Of a stretch of 64,000 nt of DNA, positions 55,836 to 64,000 are shown one piece after another (the first letter of the stretch is position 1; the number at the start of each line of letters is the position of its first letter). The position numbers and the translations under genes were made by a program. Origin of the DNA: Candidatus Binatia bacterium (lineage in GTDB: Bacteria > Desulfobacterota > Binatia > HRBIN30); assembly GCA_026415395.1 (NCBI GenBank), contig JAOAHD010000016.1, positions 124,001 through 188,000 of the forward strand. Direction: 5' to 3'. The notes under the pieces were generated by a model, which ran no database searches, was not told where the DNA came from, and was given only the letters and a program-made list of their open reading frames with translations.

Positions 55836-58064
55836 CTAGGGCGCTAGAGCGACTCGCGACGCCTGCCGTACACTGGAGAGGCCAATCAACGTGACCTGCA
55901 AGCGCGCCTCGGTCTCGTTCGGATTGGTCCGGTTGGACATCGCAATGTCCACCGACCAGCAATCGCATAGCGAAACAAAGCGCAGCCCAAAGTAGTTTTC
56001 CAAGAAGCGGCCGGCGGGCACGTTGTACCGCGTTGCGTACGTAACCCCTGCCCAGTCCGTAAGTCGCACCACAAAATTGCCGTCGATCTGCTGTAAGACA
56101 TTGTTAGCCAATAAACGGTAGGCAATCCCAGCACTCGTTCTCGTTGCCAGCCGACGACCTGCGGCACTGTCAACCTCCCGCGGGTCTTCAGCAAACACCC
56201 CGACCTGAGTGGAGCTGAACTCTACGGCCTGTGGATCGAAGGTGCCCGCAAACCGAAAGGAGAAGAAGCGGCTCGGATTGATTCGACCCTGCAAATCGAC
56301 ATCGGAGAGATGACTTTCACCTAGCCGCTGGGTAAGCGGGGGGATGACCCGGTCGAGATCGTAGGCCTGCAGCAAAGAGAAGCGGGCGAGCTCCCGGGTC
56401 GTGGTCGTCTTTTCCGACGATCCGCTGTCTGACGGAGCTGACGCGGGAAAGCGACCCAGCAAACGGCTGATCATACCAAAGGCGACCACGTTCCGGCGGT
56501 TGACCCGGTCGAAAACGTCGAAGAACGGCAAGTCTTCTTGGCTCACTCGAGGTACAAAATAGTACTGGGCAACTGGCTCGATGGTGTGCTTGATGCGGTC
56601 CATGCCCCAATGGGGGAAGTCATACACCCGCTGCAACTCGCTTCCCGCTTCTGCCCTCACCTCTACCTGCTCGCGGTGACTATAGGACGGCAAACTTTCT
56701 ACGACGCCGGCCGCCGTCAGAGGCTCGGTGCGGTGCAGCGCATATGCATTCTGCCAAAAACGCACGGACACGGAGCCATATCCCCAAGGCGCTAGGGGAA
56801 TCGTCGCCGAGATACGCGGTTGGGCAAACAGCCTCGCTCCAGCCGGGCCTTGAGCACGCTCGAACTGAGTCCAATCGAGTCGCCAATCGGCAAGCAGCCA
56901 TTTTTGCAGCGGAGCCTGGCCCAGCCAGGCGAGCCGTGGAGCTACCTGAACGGTGCGCGATTCCAGAGGGTCAGTGAGGTCCTGATAGTAGCTCGCATTG
57001 AGGGCCAACAATGACCGGCCGAGACTGTAGGCCGCGCCCGCGTGAGAGGCAGTGTAGGGAAGCGTGCGAAACAGCACCGTTTGCCGGTGCTCGAAAGAGT
57101 ACGTGTTCATCTCCCGAAAGAACTGGTCGTCGCTAATTAAATTTCCTTCGATGTAAAGTTGGACCGATTCGCCCATATGCTGGTCGATGGAGCTCAACAC
57201 GCTCCAGCGGTCCTGCGGCACCGTCATTGTTCCCCGGGTCCGGTCGCCCCGCAGGAACTCGTTAAAATATGAAGCCGCCAAACTGCCCTGGTCTACGAGG
57301 CTCGCTCGGTAGCGATACTCCGCAAGCGCACCCACACGCGCAGATGTTTCCACATCGAGCGCCAAGCTTGCTTCCCGAGTGGGGTCGATGGCCCAATAAA
57401 ATGGCACGATCGTCTGGAATCCCCTTTGGTTTGAAGCACCGAACCGCGGCATCAAGAAGCCGCTTTGGCGCTCACGCTGCACCGGGAACAGTGCGCGCGG
57501 CAAGTAGACGACTGGCACGTCCAAAATGTTGAACGTCGCCCCGCGGGCAACCGCGTAGCCATCGACGGTCACATCCAGCTCTTTCGCCGCGATGCTCCAG
57601 CTTTGCCGTCCCTCTTCGCAGTTGCACGTCGTGAACCGGCCGTTGACGATGCGATACCGCTGTCCCGCGAACTTTTCGATCGAGCTGCCCCAAAGCGAGT
57701 ACTGCAACTTTCGCGAACGAATCGCTGCGCCTCTTAAGTTGCCGACTTCCTGTTCGAGGTCGATACGAGCACGGTCGGCAAAGAGAACGCCTTCCGGACT
57801 GTCCAGGCGGACTTCACCTTCGGCAGAAACGACAGACGTCGAACGCTCTACCTCCACCCGCTCTGCCCTGAGCTCAACGTCACCGTAACGGATTACCACA
57901 TTGCCGCTGGCGGTAACGAGGTCCCGCTCACGGTTGTAGGTCAGTGCATCCGCCTCGACTTGAACCGGCAGATTCGATGGGAGTTCTTGTGCTCGCCCGA
58001 GCGACGCGAGCGCACTTGCCACTCCAAGCCAAATTGCCACCGCCAGCCCAACCCGGGCACACAC
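55836..58064 (-). CDS. lptD: LPS-assembly protein LptD
   Basis: A 742-residue outer-membrane LptD. A signal peptide is followed by an OstA/LptA-like beta-jellyroll domain (V-Q-V-E-A-D-A-L-T-Y-N-R-E-R-D near residues 35-50, D-V-P-V-V-Y-L-P near 190) and the OM barrel, including E-P-V-A-Q-Y-Y-F-V-P-R and L-T-D-W-A-G-V-T-Y. The Cys pair in the N-terminal part (C-N-C-E-E-G) is family-like. LptD with LptE delivers lipopolysaccharide to the outer leaflet, confirming a double-membrane cell. GTG 58064 has GGAG six bases upstream. It lies 10 bases after the folC stop. Confidence 0.95.
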   Translation of the reverse strand: MCARVGLAVAIWLGVASALASLGRAQELPSNLPVQVEADALTYNRERDLVTASGNVVIRYGDVELRAERVEVERSTSVVSAEGEVRLDSPEGVLFADRARIDLEQEVGNLRGAAIRSRKLQYSLWGSSIEKFAGQRYRIVNGRFTTCNCEEGRQSWSIAAKELDVTVDGYAVARGATFNILDVPVVYLPRALFPVQRERQSGFLMPRFGASNQRGFQTIVPFYWAIDPTREASLALDVETSARVGALAEYRYRASLVDQGSLAASYFNEFLRGDRTRGTMTVPQDRWSVLSSIDQHMGESVQLYIEGNLISDDQFFREMNTYSFEHRQTVLFRTLPYTASHAGAAYSLGRSLLALNASYYQDLTDPLESRTVQVAPRLAWLGQAPLQKWLLADWRLDWTQFERAQGPAGARLFAQPRISATIPLAPWGYGSVSVRFWQNAYALHRTEPLTAAGVVESLPSYSHREQVEVRAEAGSELQRVYDFPHWGMDRIKHTIEPVAQYYFVPRVSQEDLPFFDVFDRVNRRNVVAFGMISRLLGRFPASAPSDSGSSEKTTTTRELARFSLLQAYDLDRVIPPLTQRLGESHLSDVDLQGRINPSRFFSFRFAGTFDPQAVEFSSTQVGVFAEDPREVDSAAGRRLATRTSAGIAYRLLANNVLQQIDGNFVVRLTDWAGVTYATRYNVPAGRFLENYFGLRFVSLCDCWSVDIAMSNRTNPNETEARLQVTLIGLSSVRQASRVALAP

Positions 58065-58074
58065 CGACTACTCC

Positions 58075-59388
58075 TCATACGCCCGCGCGCGCGTTCGCCA
58101 GCCCTTCCCAAGCCCGCTCGCCCACAGCGGTGAGCGATCGTACCGCCCCGACCAAAAACAAAGAACCGGTAACCAAAATAGCGTCGCCTGGATCGACGGT
58201 AGCGAGCAAGCCTTCGAAGGCGCGGCGCGGATCCTCTTCTACACGAACCTGCGTTCGTTCACGCCATACCGAGGCCACCCGCTCCGGGTCCGCGCTACGA
58301 CGGGGAAGCGGGCGGGTGACGATGACGCTCGCCACGTGAGGGGCGAGAAGCTCGACCATTTCGGGCCAATCCTTGTCTGCCATGACGCCGAAGAGCAAGT
58401 GCACACGGCGTCCTTGGGTACATTCTGGCAATGCCGTCAGCAAAGCCCGAACCCCGTCGAGGTTATGAGCTCCGTCGAGAATCACCAACGGATTTTCACC
58501 CACGACCTCCAAGCGGCCTGGCCAATGCACACCCTCCAGACCGGCCCGCCAAACATATGGAGACCACTGCAGCGCTTCAGGCAGGGCTTGAGCTGCCGCC
58601 ACTGCCACCGCGGCATTGCCGCACTGGTGCCAACCACGCAGGGCAAGGGTAACGTTGGTCAGTTCGCCCCGCGGTCCACGGAACGACCAACAGCGATCCG
58701 TGCCTGACCAGTCGAAGTCCGTTCCTGCCCGCCAAACTCGAGCGCCCTGGGCTCGCGCCCGCTGCAAGATCACAACCTCCGCCTCGGGGGGGACTCTGCC
58801 AACAACCACGGGAACGCCCGGCTTGATGATGCCCGCCTTCTCCGCTGCAATCGAAGCCAGCGAGCGGCCGAGGAATTCTTGGTGGTCGAACCCAATGCTG
58901 GTGATCACCGCAACCTCGGGCACCACAACGTTCGTCGCATCGAGGCGCCCGCCCAGACCCGTCTCGATCACGGCCAAGGGGACCTCACAATCCGCAAAGT
59001 ACTGAAATGCCAGAACTGTAGTGAATTCGAAGAATGTCAGGTCGATCCCGCGCAAGGTCGCTGCACGGTGGACGTCACGCGCCAAGCGAACCACCTCTTC
59101 CGGACAGATTTCCGCCTCGCCTACGCGAATGCGCTCGGTAAACCGCACGAGGTGGGGCGAAGTGTACAAGCCCGCACGCAGCCCCGCGGCGCCGGCCATG
59201 GCGTGCAGCATGGCGGCGACAGAACCCTTCCCGTTGGTTCCCGCAATGTGGATCACCGGGTACTTTCGTTCGGGGTGACCAAGCCCCTGCAGTACCAGCT
59301 CGACGCGCTCGAGCTTGAAATCCATCCCCTTTCGGGCCTCGAGAGCGAACAACCAATCCAAGAGCTCTTGGTACGTGGTTGCAATCAT
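58075..59388 (-). CDS. folC: Folylpolyglutamate/dihydrofolate synthase FolC
   Basis: A 437-residue Mur-ligase-fold protein. The ATP site is H-I-A-G-T-N-G-K-G-S-V near residues 46-56, followed by the omega loop region T-S-P-H-L-V-R-F-T-E-R-I, E-T-G-L-G-G-R-L-D-A-T-N near 148, S-I-G-F-D-H-Q-E-F-L-G, and G-A-H-N-L-D-G near 315. It adds glutamates to folates and may also form dihydrofolate. It lies 18 bases after the trpA stop. Confidence 0.95.
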   Translation of the reverse strand: MIATTYQELLDWLFALEARKGMDFKLERVELVLQGLGHPERKYPVIHIAGTNGKGSVAAMLHAMAGAAGLRAGLYTSPHLVRFTERIRVGEAEICPEEVVRLARDVHRAATLRGIDLTFFEFTTVLAFQYFADCEVPLAVIETGLGGRLDATNVVVPEVAVITSIGFDHQEFLGRSLASIAAEKAGIIKPGVPVVVGRVPPEAEVVILQRARAQGARVWRAGTDFDWSGTDRCWSFRGPRGELTNVTLALRGWHQCGNAAVAVAAAQALPEALQWSPYVWRAGLEGVHWPGRLEVVGENPLVILDGAHNLDGVRALLTALPECTQGRRVHLLFGVMADKDWPEMVELLAPHVASVIVTRPLPRRSADPERVASVWRERTQVRVEEDPRRAFEGLLATVDPGDAILVTGSLFLVGAVRSLTAVGERAWEGLANARAGV

Positions 59389-59406
59389 TGCGACATCCCG
59401 TCCAGC

Positions 59407-60282
59407 TCAAGATGTTGCCGCTATGGAACGCCGTACATCCTTGACTGCACTTTTCAGTCGGCGCACAAAACTCGTCACTTCATCGGCCAATCCCCGACTT
59501 CCGCGGTGTTGGTCCACCAAGCGCATAATCGCACTTCCCACAACGACTGCGTCAGCAAACTCTGCTACCGCCGCCGCTTGTTCCGCCGTAGAAATCCCGA
59601 ACCCCACACCAATGGGAAGAGCCGTGCGCTCGCGCAGAGATAAGACGACGGGCCGTACCTCCCAAGGCTGCACGGGCTTTACCCCGGTGACACCCGTAAC
59701 GGAAACGTAGTAAATGAACCCAGCGGCGTGCTGCAAAACCACCTGCACGCGTTCCGGCCCGCTAGTCGGTGCCAGCAAACAAACAAAGTGGATGCCGGCC
59801 GGACGCGTCCACTGCAACAACTCACCCGCTTCGTCTGGCGGCAGGTCGACCACCAGCAAGCCATCGACGCCCGCACGCGCAGCATCGCGTGCGAAAGCTT
59901 CCAGGCCGTAGCGAAAGATTGGGTTGTAGTAGCCGTATAAGACGATCGGCGTATCCGAATGCCGGCGAAATTCCTGCACGACTTCGAGAGCGCGGGGCAA
60001 TGTGGCTCCTGCACGTAGCCCGATCTCCAGCGAGTGCTGCAACACTGGGCCATCGGCAGTCGGGTCCGAAAACGGCACCCCGAGCTCGATCAAATCTGCC
60101 CCGGCCTCTTCTACCTTGCGCATCAGGAGGAGGGTGGTTTCCAGGTCCGGGTCTCCCAACGTCAGAAATGGAACGAGAGCCACCTCGCCCTGGGCGCGCA
60201 GCGCGTCAAAAACTCGATCGATGCGATTCAACTGCGGTGCGCTTATCCCAACCGCCAAAGTTCGCGCCCTGTCCTCCCTCAC
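59407..60282 (-). CDS. trpA: Tryptophan synthase alpha chain
   Basis: A 291-residue TrpA TIM barrel cleaving indole-3-glycerol phosphate. The catalytic Glu lies in [11 protein letters not shown], whose Asp is the second catalytic residue region, and the phosphate-binding end is V-G-F-G-I-S. The start is GTG 60282, overlapping the trpB stop by 4 bases (GTGA); a TTG further down, after GGAGGA, is an alternative. The frame upstream of 60282 is inside trpB and is not part of this protein. Confidence 0.96.
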   Translation of the reverse strand: MREDRARTLAVGISAPQLNRIDRVFDALRAQGEVALVPFLTLGDPDLETTLLLMRKVEEAGADLIELGVPFSDPTADGPVLQHSLEIGLRAGATLPRALEVVQEFRRHSDTPIVLYGYYNPIFRYGLEAFARDAARAGVDGLLVVDLPPDEAGELLQWTRPAGIHFVCLLAPTSGPERVQVVLQHAAGFIYYVSVTGVTGVKPVQPWEVRPVVLSLRERTALPIGVGFGISTAEQAAAVAEFADAVVVGSAIMRLVDQHRGSRGLADEVTSFVRRLKSAVKDVRRSIAATS

Positions 60283-61472
60283 AGCGTCACCCCCAGTGCC
60301 TGCGCTACGGTGCCCATATCCTTGTCCCCACGGCCAGACAGGTTGACCACGATGATCTGATCGCGGGCCAGCGTCGGCGCCAGTTTCGCCGCATAAGCAA
60401 CCGCGTGCGCGCTCTCCAACGCCGGAATGATCCCCTCGCATTGCGAGAGCAGTTGGAAGGCCTCCAAGGCGTCGTCGTCGGTGACCGCGACGTACTGCGC
60501 CCGACCCGTGAAGTGCAGATACGCGTGCTCGGGCCCGACTCCGGGGTAGTCCAAACCAGCCGAAATGGAGTGTGCAGGCCGAATTTGACCCATCTCATCC
60601 TGCAAAATGTAGGTTTTCTTCCCGTGCAAAATTCCAATGGTCCCGGCACTGATGGACGCGGCGTGCTCTCCCGTGTGCAAACCCTTGCCCCCGCCTTCCA
60701 CGCCCACGAGTCGCACGTCGGGATCGTCGAGAAAGGGGTAAAAGAGTCCCATCGCATTGCTTCCGCCACCCACACAGGCAATCAGGTAGTCCGGCAAGCG
60801 GCCTTCGCGCCGCAGGATTTGGCGGCGGGTCTCTTTGCCAATGACCGATTGAAAGTCACGCACGATCATCGGGTAGGGATGGGCCGACATCGTCGATCCG
60901 ACCAAATAATAGGTCGTCTCGACATGAGTCACCCAATCCCGGAGGGCTTCATTGATGGCGTCTTTGAGCGTGGCGCTACCCGCAGAAACCGCACGAACCT
61001 GCGCACCCAAGAGTTTCATCCGAAACACGTTGAGGGACTGCCGCTGAACATCCCCGCTGCCCATAAATACTTCACAGGGGAACCCCAACAAAGCCGCCAC
61101 CGTTGCCGTGGCCACGCCGTGCTGGCCAGCGCCGGTCTCGGCAATCAGGCGTTGCTTGCCCATCCGGCGGGCCAACAATGCCTGCCCGAGCGCGTTATTG
61201 ATCTTGTGCGAGCCGGTGTGACACAAGTCCTCTCGTTTGAGATAAATCTTCGCCCCTCCGAGCTTGGCGGTGAGTCGTTCGGCGAAATACAGGGGCGTCT
61301 CCCGGCCCGCGTAATCGCGCAGGTAAGCTTGCAATTCTTGGCGAAAGCTCCGATCACGTGCGATCCGTCGGTACGCCCGCTCGAGCTCAATGAGCGCCGG
61401 CATGAGCGTTTCCGCCACATACCGCCCGCCAAAAATTCCGAAGTGCCCCCGCCGGTCAGGCAGATTTTGCAT
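60279..61472 (-). CDS. trpB: Tryptophan synthase beta chain
   Basis: A 397-residue PLP enzyme joining indole and serine. The PLP lysine is K90 in H-T-G-S-H-K-I-N-N, with the catalytic G-A-G-Q-H-G-V-A near 115 and the phosphate-binding G-G-G-S-N-A-M-G near 235. The sequence [14 protein letters not shown] is standard. The alpha subunit gene overlaps at its end, and the trpF end overlaps its start by 17 bases. Confidence 0.98.
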   Translation of the reverse strand: MQNLPDRRGHFGIFGGRYVAETLMPALIELERAYRRIARDRSFRQELQAYLRDYAGRETPLYFAERLTAKLGGAKIYLKREDLCHTGSHKINNALGQALLARRMGKQRLIAETGAGQHGVATATVAALLGFPCEVFMGSGDVQRQSLNVFRMKLLGAQVRAVSAGSATLKDAINEALRDWVTHVETTYYLVGSTMSAHPYPMIVRDFQSVIGKETRRQILRREGRLPDYLIACVGGGSNAMGLFYPFLDDPDVRLVGVEGGGKGLHTGEHAASISAGTIGILHGKKTYILQDEMGQIRPAHSISAGLDYPGVGPEHAYLHFTGRAQYVAVTDDDALEAFQLLSQCEGIIPALESAHAVAYAAKLAPTLARDQIIVVNLSGRGDKDMGTVAQALGVTL

Positions 61473-62067
61473 TCTGAACGAACCTCCTTAAGGCGTCCGC
61501 ATCTTTCACGCCCGGACTGCTTTCCACACCACTGGCGACATCGACGGCAAACGGACGAACCACGCGCACGGCTTGGGCGACGTTTTCCGCACGCAATCCA
61601 CCAGCCAGAATCAACGGTTGCTCCACCGGCAAGCGCGCAATCTCCATCCAGTCGGCAGTTTCTCCCGTGCCGCCGAACTGACCTGGCACATGTGCATCGA
61701 TCAACAGGAAATCGACGGGGTAACTGCGGGCCCTCTCCCAATCCTCTCGCGTGCGCAGGCGGATCGCTTTAATCACCGGCCACCGCCATCCGGTGCAGTA
61801 GTCCGGCGGCTCGTCCCCGTGGAACTGCAAGAGGTCGAGCTCCAGGCTCGCCGCCGTTTCCTCCACTTCATCCCGCGTGGCTCCGACGAACACGCCCACG
61901 ACCTGCACGTGCGAGGGGACAGCGGCGAGAATCTCGCAAGCTCGATCCTTGGTCACAAACCGCGGGCTCCGCGGGTAAAAATTTAGCCCGATCCAATCTG
62001 CTCCTGCTTCCGCAGCAGCCATCGCATCCTCAGGCCTTGTGACACCGCAAATTTTGACCACGACCAT
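61456..62067 (-). CDS. trpF: Phosphoribosylanthranilate isomerase
   Basis: A 203-residue TIM-barrel isomerase. The active-site Cys is in V-V-K-I-C-G-V-T-R at residue 7, the catalytic Asp is in [14 protein letters not shown] near 127, and the phosphate loops are I-L-A-G-G-L and D-V-A-S-G-V-E. It lies 15 bases after the trpC stop and its end overlaps trpB by 17 bases. Confidence 0.96.
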   Translation of the reverse strand: MVVVKICGVTRPEDAMAAAEAGADWIGLNFYPRSPRFVTKDRACEILAAVPSHVQVVGVFVGATRDEVEETAASLELDLLQFHGDEPPDYCTGWRWPVIKAIRLRTREDWERARSYPVDFLLIDAHVPGQFGGTGETADWMEIARLPVEQPLILAGGLRAENVAQAVRVVRPFAVDVASGVESSPGVKDADALRRFVQNAKSA

Positions 62068-62082
62068 GTGCCCAATTGGTTC

Positions 62083-62856
62083 TCAGGCCAACAACGCGGC
62101 AAGTTTGGCCGCGGGGTCGTTCGCCCGTACCAGTGCTTCCCCGATCAGAAATGCGTGCACCCCCGCACGCTCCAAGCGCTCAATGTCGTCCCGGCTGTCG
62201 ATCCCGCTTTCTGCAACAAGAATCAAGCCGTCTTGGTGCCGAACTCGCGCCGCCACCCGCTCGGTGACGCCCAACGAGGTAACAAACGTTCCCAGGTCGC
62301 GGTTATTGACGCCGATCAACCGAGCTCCAGCCGCCAGGGCAACCTCCAATTCTCCTTCGCCATGGACCTCGACGAGCGCAGCAAGTCCTAAGGCCGTCGC
62401 CCCTTCAATGAGCTCACGCAACAGATCGGTCGCGAGCGCTCGCACAATCAGCAACACCGCATCCGCGCCATACGCACGCGCTTCGTGTAACTGGTAGGGG
62501 TCGAACAGAAAATCCTTGCGCAACAGCGGTAGCCGCACCGCTCGGCGGATTGCCTGCAGGTGCTGCAAATGCCCGAGGAAAAACTGGGTTTCGGTCAGCA
62601 CCGATATCGCCGCTGCCCCACCAGCCTCGTATGCGCGCGCGAGCCCCACGGGGTTAAAATCCTGTCGCATCACACCCCTAGAGGGCGACGCCTGTTTTAC
62701 CTCCGCGATGATTGCACGCTGCCGTTGCAAAGCCCCTACGAAATCCCGCCGCGGTTCGTGGTACAACGCAACCTGGGTCAGCTCTGCGAGCGGCACACGC
62801 TGCTTTGTGTCCGCCAACTCCGCGCGTTTGGCTTCCAGAATACGATCGAGAATCAT
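62083..62856 (-). CDS. trpC: Indole-3-glycerol phosphate synthase
   Basis: A 257-residue TIM barrel. Characteristic elements are I-A-E-V-K-Q-A-S-P-S-R-G near residue 48, L-R-K-D-F-L-F-D-P-Y near 110 and I-G-V-N-N-R-D-L near 182, plus V-A-E-S-G-I near 210. The start is ATG 62856, overlapping the trpD stop by 4 bases; the longer upstream frame is within trpD. It is a separate protein here, not fused to TrpF as in Escherichia coli. Confidence 0.97.
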   Translation of the reverse strand: MILDRILEAKRAELADTKQRVPLAELTQVALYHEPRRDFVGALQRQRAIIAEVKQASPSRGVMRQDFNPVGLARAYEAGGAAAISVLTETQFFLGHLQHLQAIRRAVRLPLLRKDFLFDPYQLHEARAYGADAVLLIVRALATDLLRELIEGATALGLAALVEVHGEGELEVALAAGARLIGVNNRDLGTFVTSLGVTERVAARVRHQDGLILVAESGIDSRDDIERLERAGVHAFLIGEALVRANDPAAKLAALLA

Positions 62857-63869
62857 CGGTTCGTCCAGGCAATCACCTGTTGGAGTTTTTGCCAAGCGAC
62901 TCCTCCCACGATCGCCTCGTGTGCTTGCCGTACACCTTCTTCGAGGGTAGCGGCGTGCCCGGCAACGTACAGTGCTGCACCCGCATTGAGCTCGGCTACT
63001 TCTGTACAAGGGCCGGGCTCTCCATGGAGAACAGCCTGCATCCGCTCGAGGGCAGTGAGCAGGTCTGGGCACACGAACGCCTCGCGCGGGTAGGTCGAGA
63101 AGCCGAGTCGAGCAGGATCCAAGCGCCAACGGCGCAACTCCCCTCCCCGCCACTCGCACACTTGCGTGGGGGCAGACAAAGAGATTTCGTCCAATCCATC
63201 TTCGCTGTGCACCACCATGGCATGCTCGGCCCCGAGTTCCGCCAAGGCCCACGCCAACGGCTCGAGCCACTTCCCCGCGAACACCCCCACGAGTTGCCGC
63301 TTTGCTCCAGCCGGATTGGCCAGCGGCCCTAGCAAGTTGAAAATCGTTCTCAGTCCTAGCTCTCGCCGCACTGGAGCAACGTGACGCATGGCGGGATGGA
63401 ACCGCGGCGCGAACAAGAATCCGAAACCAGTGGCCTCGATGCACTCGCGAACTTGGTCGGGCGGTAAGTCAATGCGCACGCCCAAGGCTTCCAAAATATC
63501 GGCCCCACCAACTCGGCCCGACACCGCCCGGTTGCCGTGCTTCGCCACCGCGGCTCCGGCCGCAGCGGCAATCAGCGCTGCTGCCGTGGAAATGTTGAAG
63601 GTGCTCTTCCCGTCCCCACCCGTTCCGCACGTATCCACAACTGCAACCTGGGGGCGAATGTTCTCCGCACGCGCCCGCATCGCGCGTGCTGCCCCAACAA
63701 GCTCCGCAACCGTTTCACCTTTCATGCGCCAAGCCACAAGCAGTCCGGCCAAATGGACCGGGCTAACCTCACCGCCCATCACTTCCAGCATCACAGCTTC
63801 TGCTTCGCTGGCTTGCAGATCTCGCCCGTCGACAAACGCTTTGAGGGCACCAACCACTTGCTCCGACAT
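62853..63869 (-). CDS. trpD: Anthranilate phosphoribosyltransferase
   Basis: A 338-residue TrpD. The PRPP site has C-G-T-G-G-D-G-K-S-T-F-N-I-S near residue 85, the anthranilate site has K-H-G-N-R-A-V-S near 110, and the loop V-H-S-E-D-G-L-D-E-I-S lies near 225. It is stand-alone, not fused to TrpG. ATG 63869 is preferred; TTG 63878 would overlap the trpG stop by 4 bases and is possible given the coupling seen elsewhere in this operon. Confidence 0.96.
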   Translation of the reverse strand: MSEQVVGALKAFVDGRDLQASEAEAVMLEVMGGEVSPVHLAGLLVAWRMKGETVAELVGAARAMRARAENIRPQVAVVDTCGTGGDGKSTFNISTAAALIAAAAGAAVAKHGNRAVSGRVGGADILEALGVRIDLPPDQVRECIEATGFGFLFAPRFHPAMRHVAPVRRELGLRTIFNLLGPLANPAGAKRQLVGVFAGKWLEPLAWALAELGAEHAMVVHSEDGLDEISLSAPTQVCEWRGGELRRWRLDPARLGFSTYPREAFVCPDLLTALERMQAVLHGEPGPCTEVAELNAGAALYVAGHAATLEEGVRQAHEAIVGGVAWQKLQQVIAWTNR

Positions 63870-63874
63870 GCGCT

Positions 63875-64000
63875 TCAAGCTGTGAGCGTGAGGAAATTTT
63901 GCAGCAACTGCTTCCCGGCGACCGTAAGGATCGATTCAGGATGGAATTGCACCCCTTCCACGATGTACTCCCGATGGCGCAAGCCCATGATTTCCCCCTC
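63875..64000 (-). CDS. trpG: Anthranilate synthase glutamine amidotransferase, C-terminal end
   Basis: The last 41 residues before the stop at 63877-63875, running off the right edge. [11 protein letters not shown] contains the catalytic His and Glu of class I glutamine amidotransferases; the family also includes PabA, but the place before trpD favours TrpG. The end reads [11 protein letters not shown]. Confidence 0.93.
   Translation of the reverse strand, partial: EGEIMGLRHREYIVEGVQFHPESILTVAGKQLLQNFLTLTA

Noticed and set aside
59769-61772. Long plus-strand open frame of 667 codons opposite trpB and trpA
   Set aside because: It is antisense to two unmistakable trp genes, has Arg/Pro/His-rich noise composition and no domain. 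Similar shadows occur opposite dnaK and nosZ because of high GC content.
62857-63444. Upstream extension of the trpC frame
   Set aside because: It overlaps trpD entirely; ATG 62856 fits the 4-base overlap and the family length.

Overview
The window comes from a GC-rich, double-membrane (Gram-negative) bacterium. It encodes LptD, OpgG, many signal peptides and lipoproteins, a class II (cis-DHHH type, non-Tat) nitrous oxide reductase cluster and a type IV pilus-like chemosensory operon. The secreted proteins with C-G-N-G-x-x-E-x-x-E-x-C-D-D starts, and one with C-terminal GDGExTxDE repeats, resemble proteins of deep-branching deltaproteobacterial lineages such as Binatota/Desulfobacterota_B or Myxococcota. 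That placement is inference from gene style only.

Layout. 1-2480 (-): YihY/BrkB membrane protein (cut by the left edge) and periplasmic glucan protein OpgG. 2631-5879 (+): hotdog thioesterase, beta-helix/PKD exported protein, VOC protein. 5936-12623 (-): a nitrous oxide respiration cluster in the order cytochrome c, nosZ, a nosB-like membrane gene, nosL, nosD, nosF, nosY. 12849-15391 (-): larB, thiL and a small exported protein. 15620-29276 (+): a seven-gene chemosensory operon of CheW-DUF4388, PilG-like regulator, PilH-like regulator, PilI-like CheW, PilJ-like receptor, a three-Hpt CheA with receiver, and a 1406-residue coiled-coil protein ending in receiver-like domains. 29273-34820 (-): grpE, dnaK, dnaJ and a TPR/LpoA-like lipoprotein. 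34939-35703 (+): recO.

35808-43637 (-): LLM flavin oxidoreductase, LMF1-like membrane protein, Cys-rich secreted protein, MOT1-type transporter, tRNA-Met and a second Cys-rich secreted protein. 43820-49906: an ABC-2 exporter pair (+) overlapping, tail to tail, a heterodimeric ABC exporter pair (-). 50031-51689 (-): a seven-repeat FG-GAP lipoprotein. 52033-55703 (+): three tandem paralogous exported proteins of unrecognised family. 55836-64000 (-): trpG(partial)-trpD-trpC-trpF-trpB-trpA-folC-lptD, tightly packed.

The strongest candidates for something undescribed are the chemosensory operon ending in the coiled-coil/receiver giant, the tandem trio of exported proteins, and a small cysteine module (C-x9-C-x5-C-x4-C) that recurs in otherwise unrelated secreted proteins across about 15 kb. 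All functional calls rest on reading motifs by eye; no database search was run.
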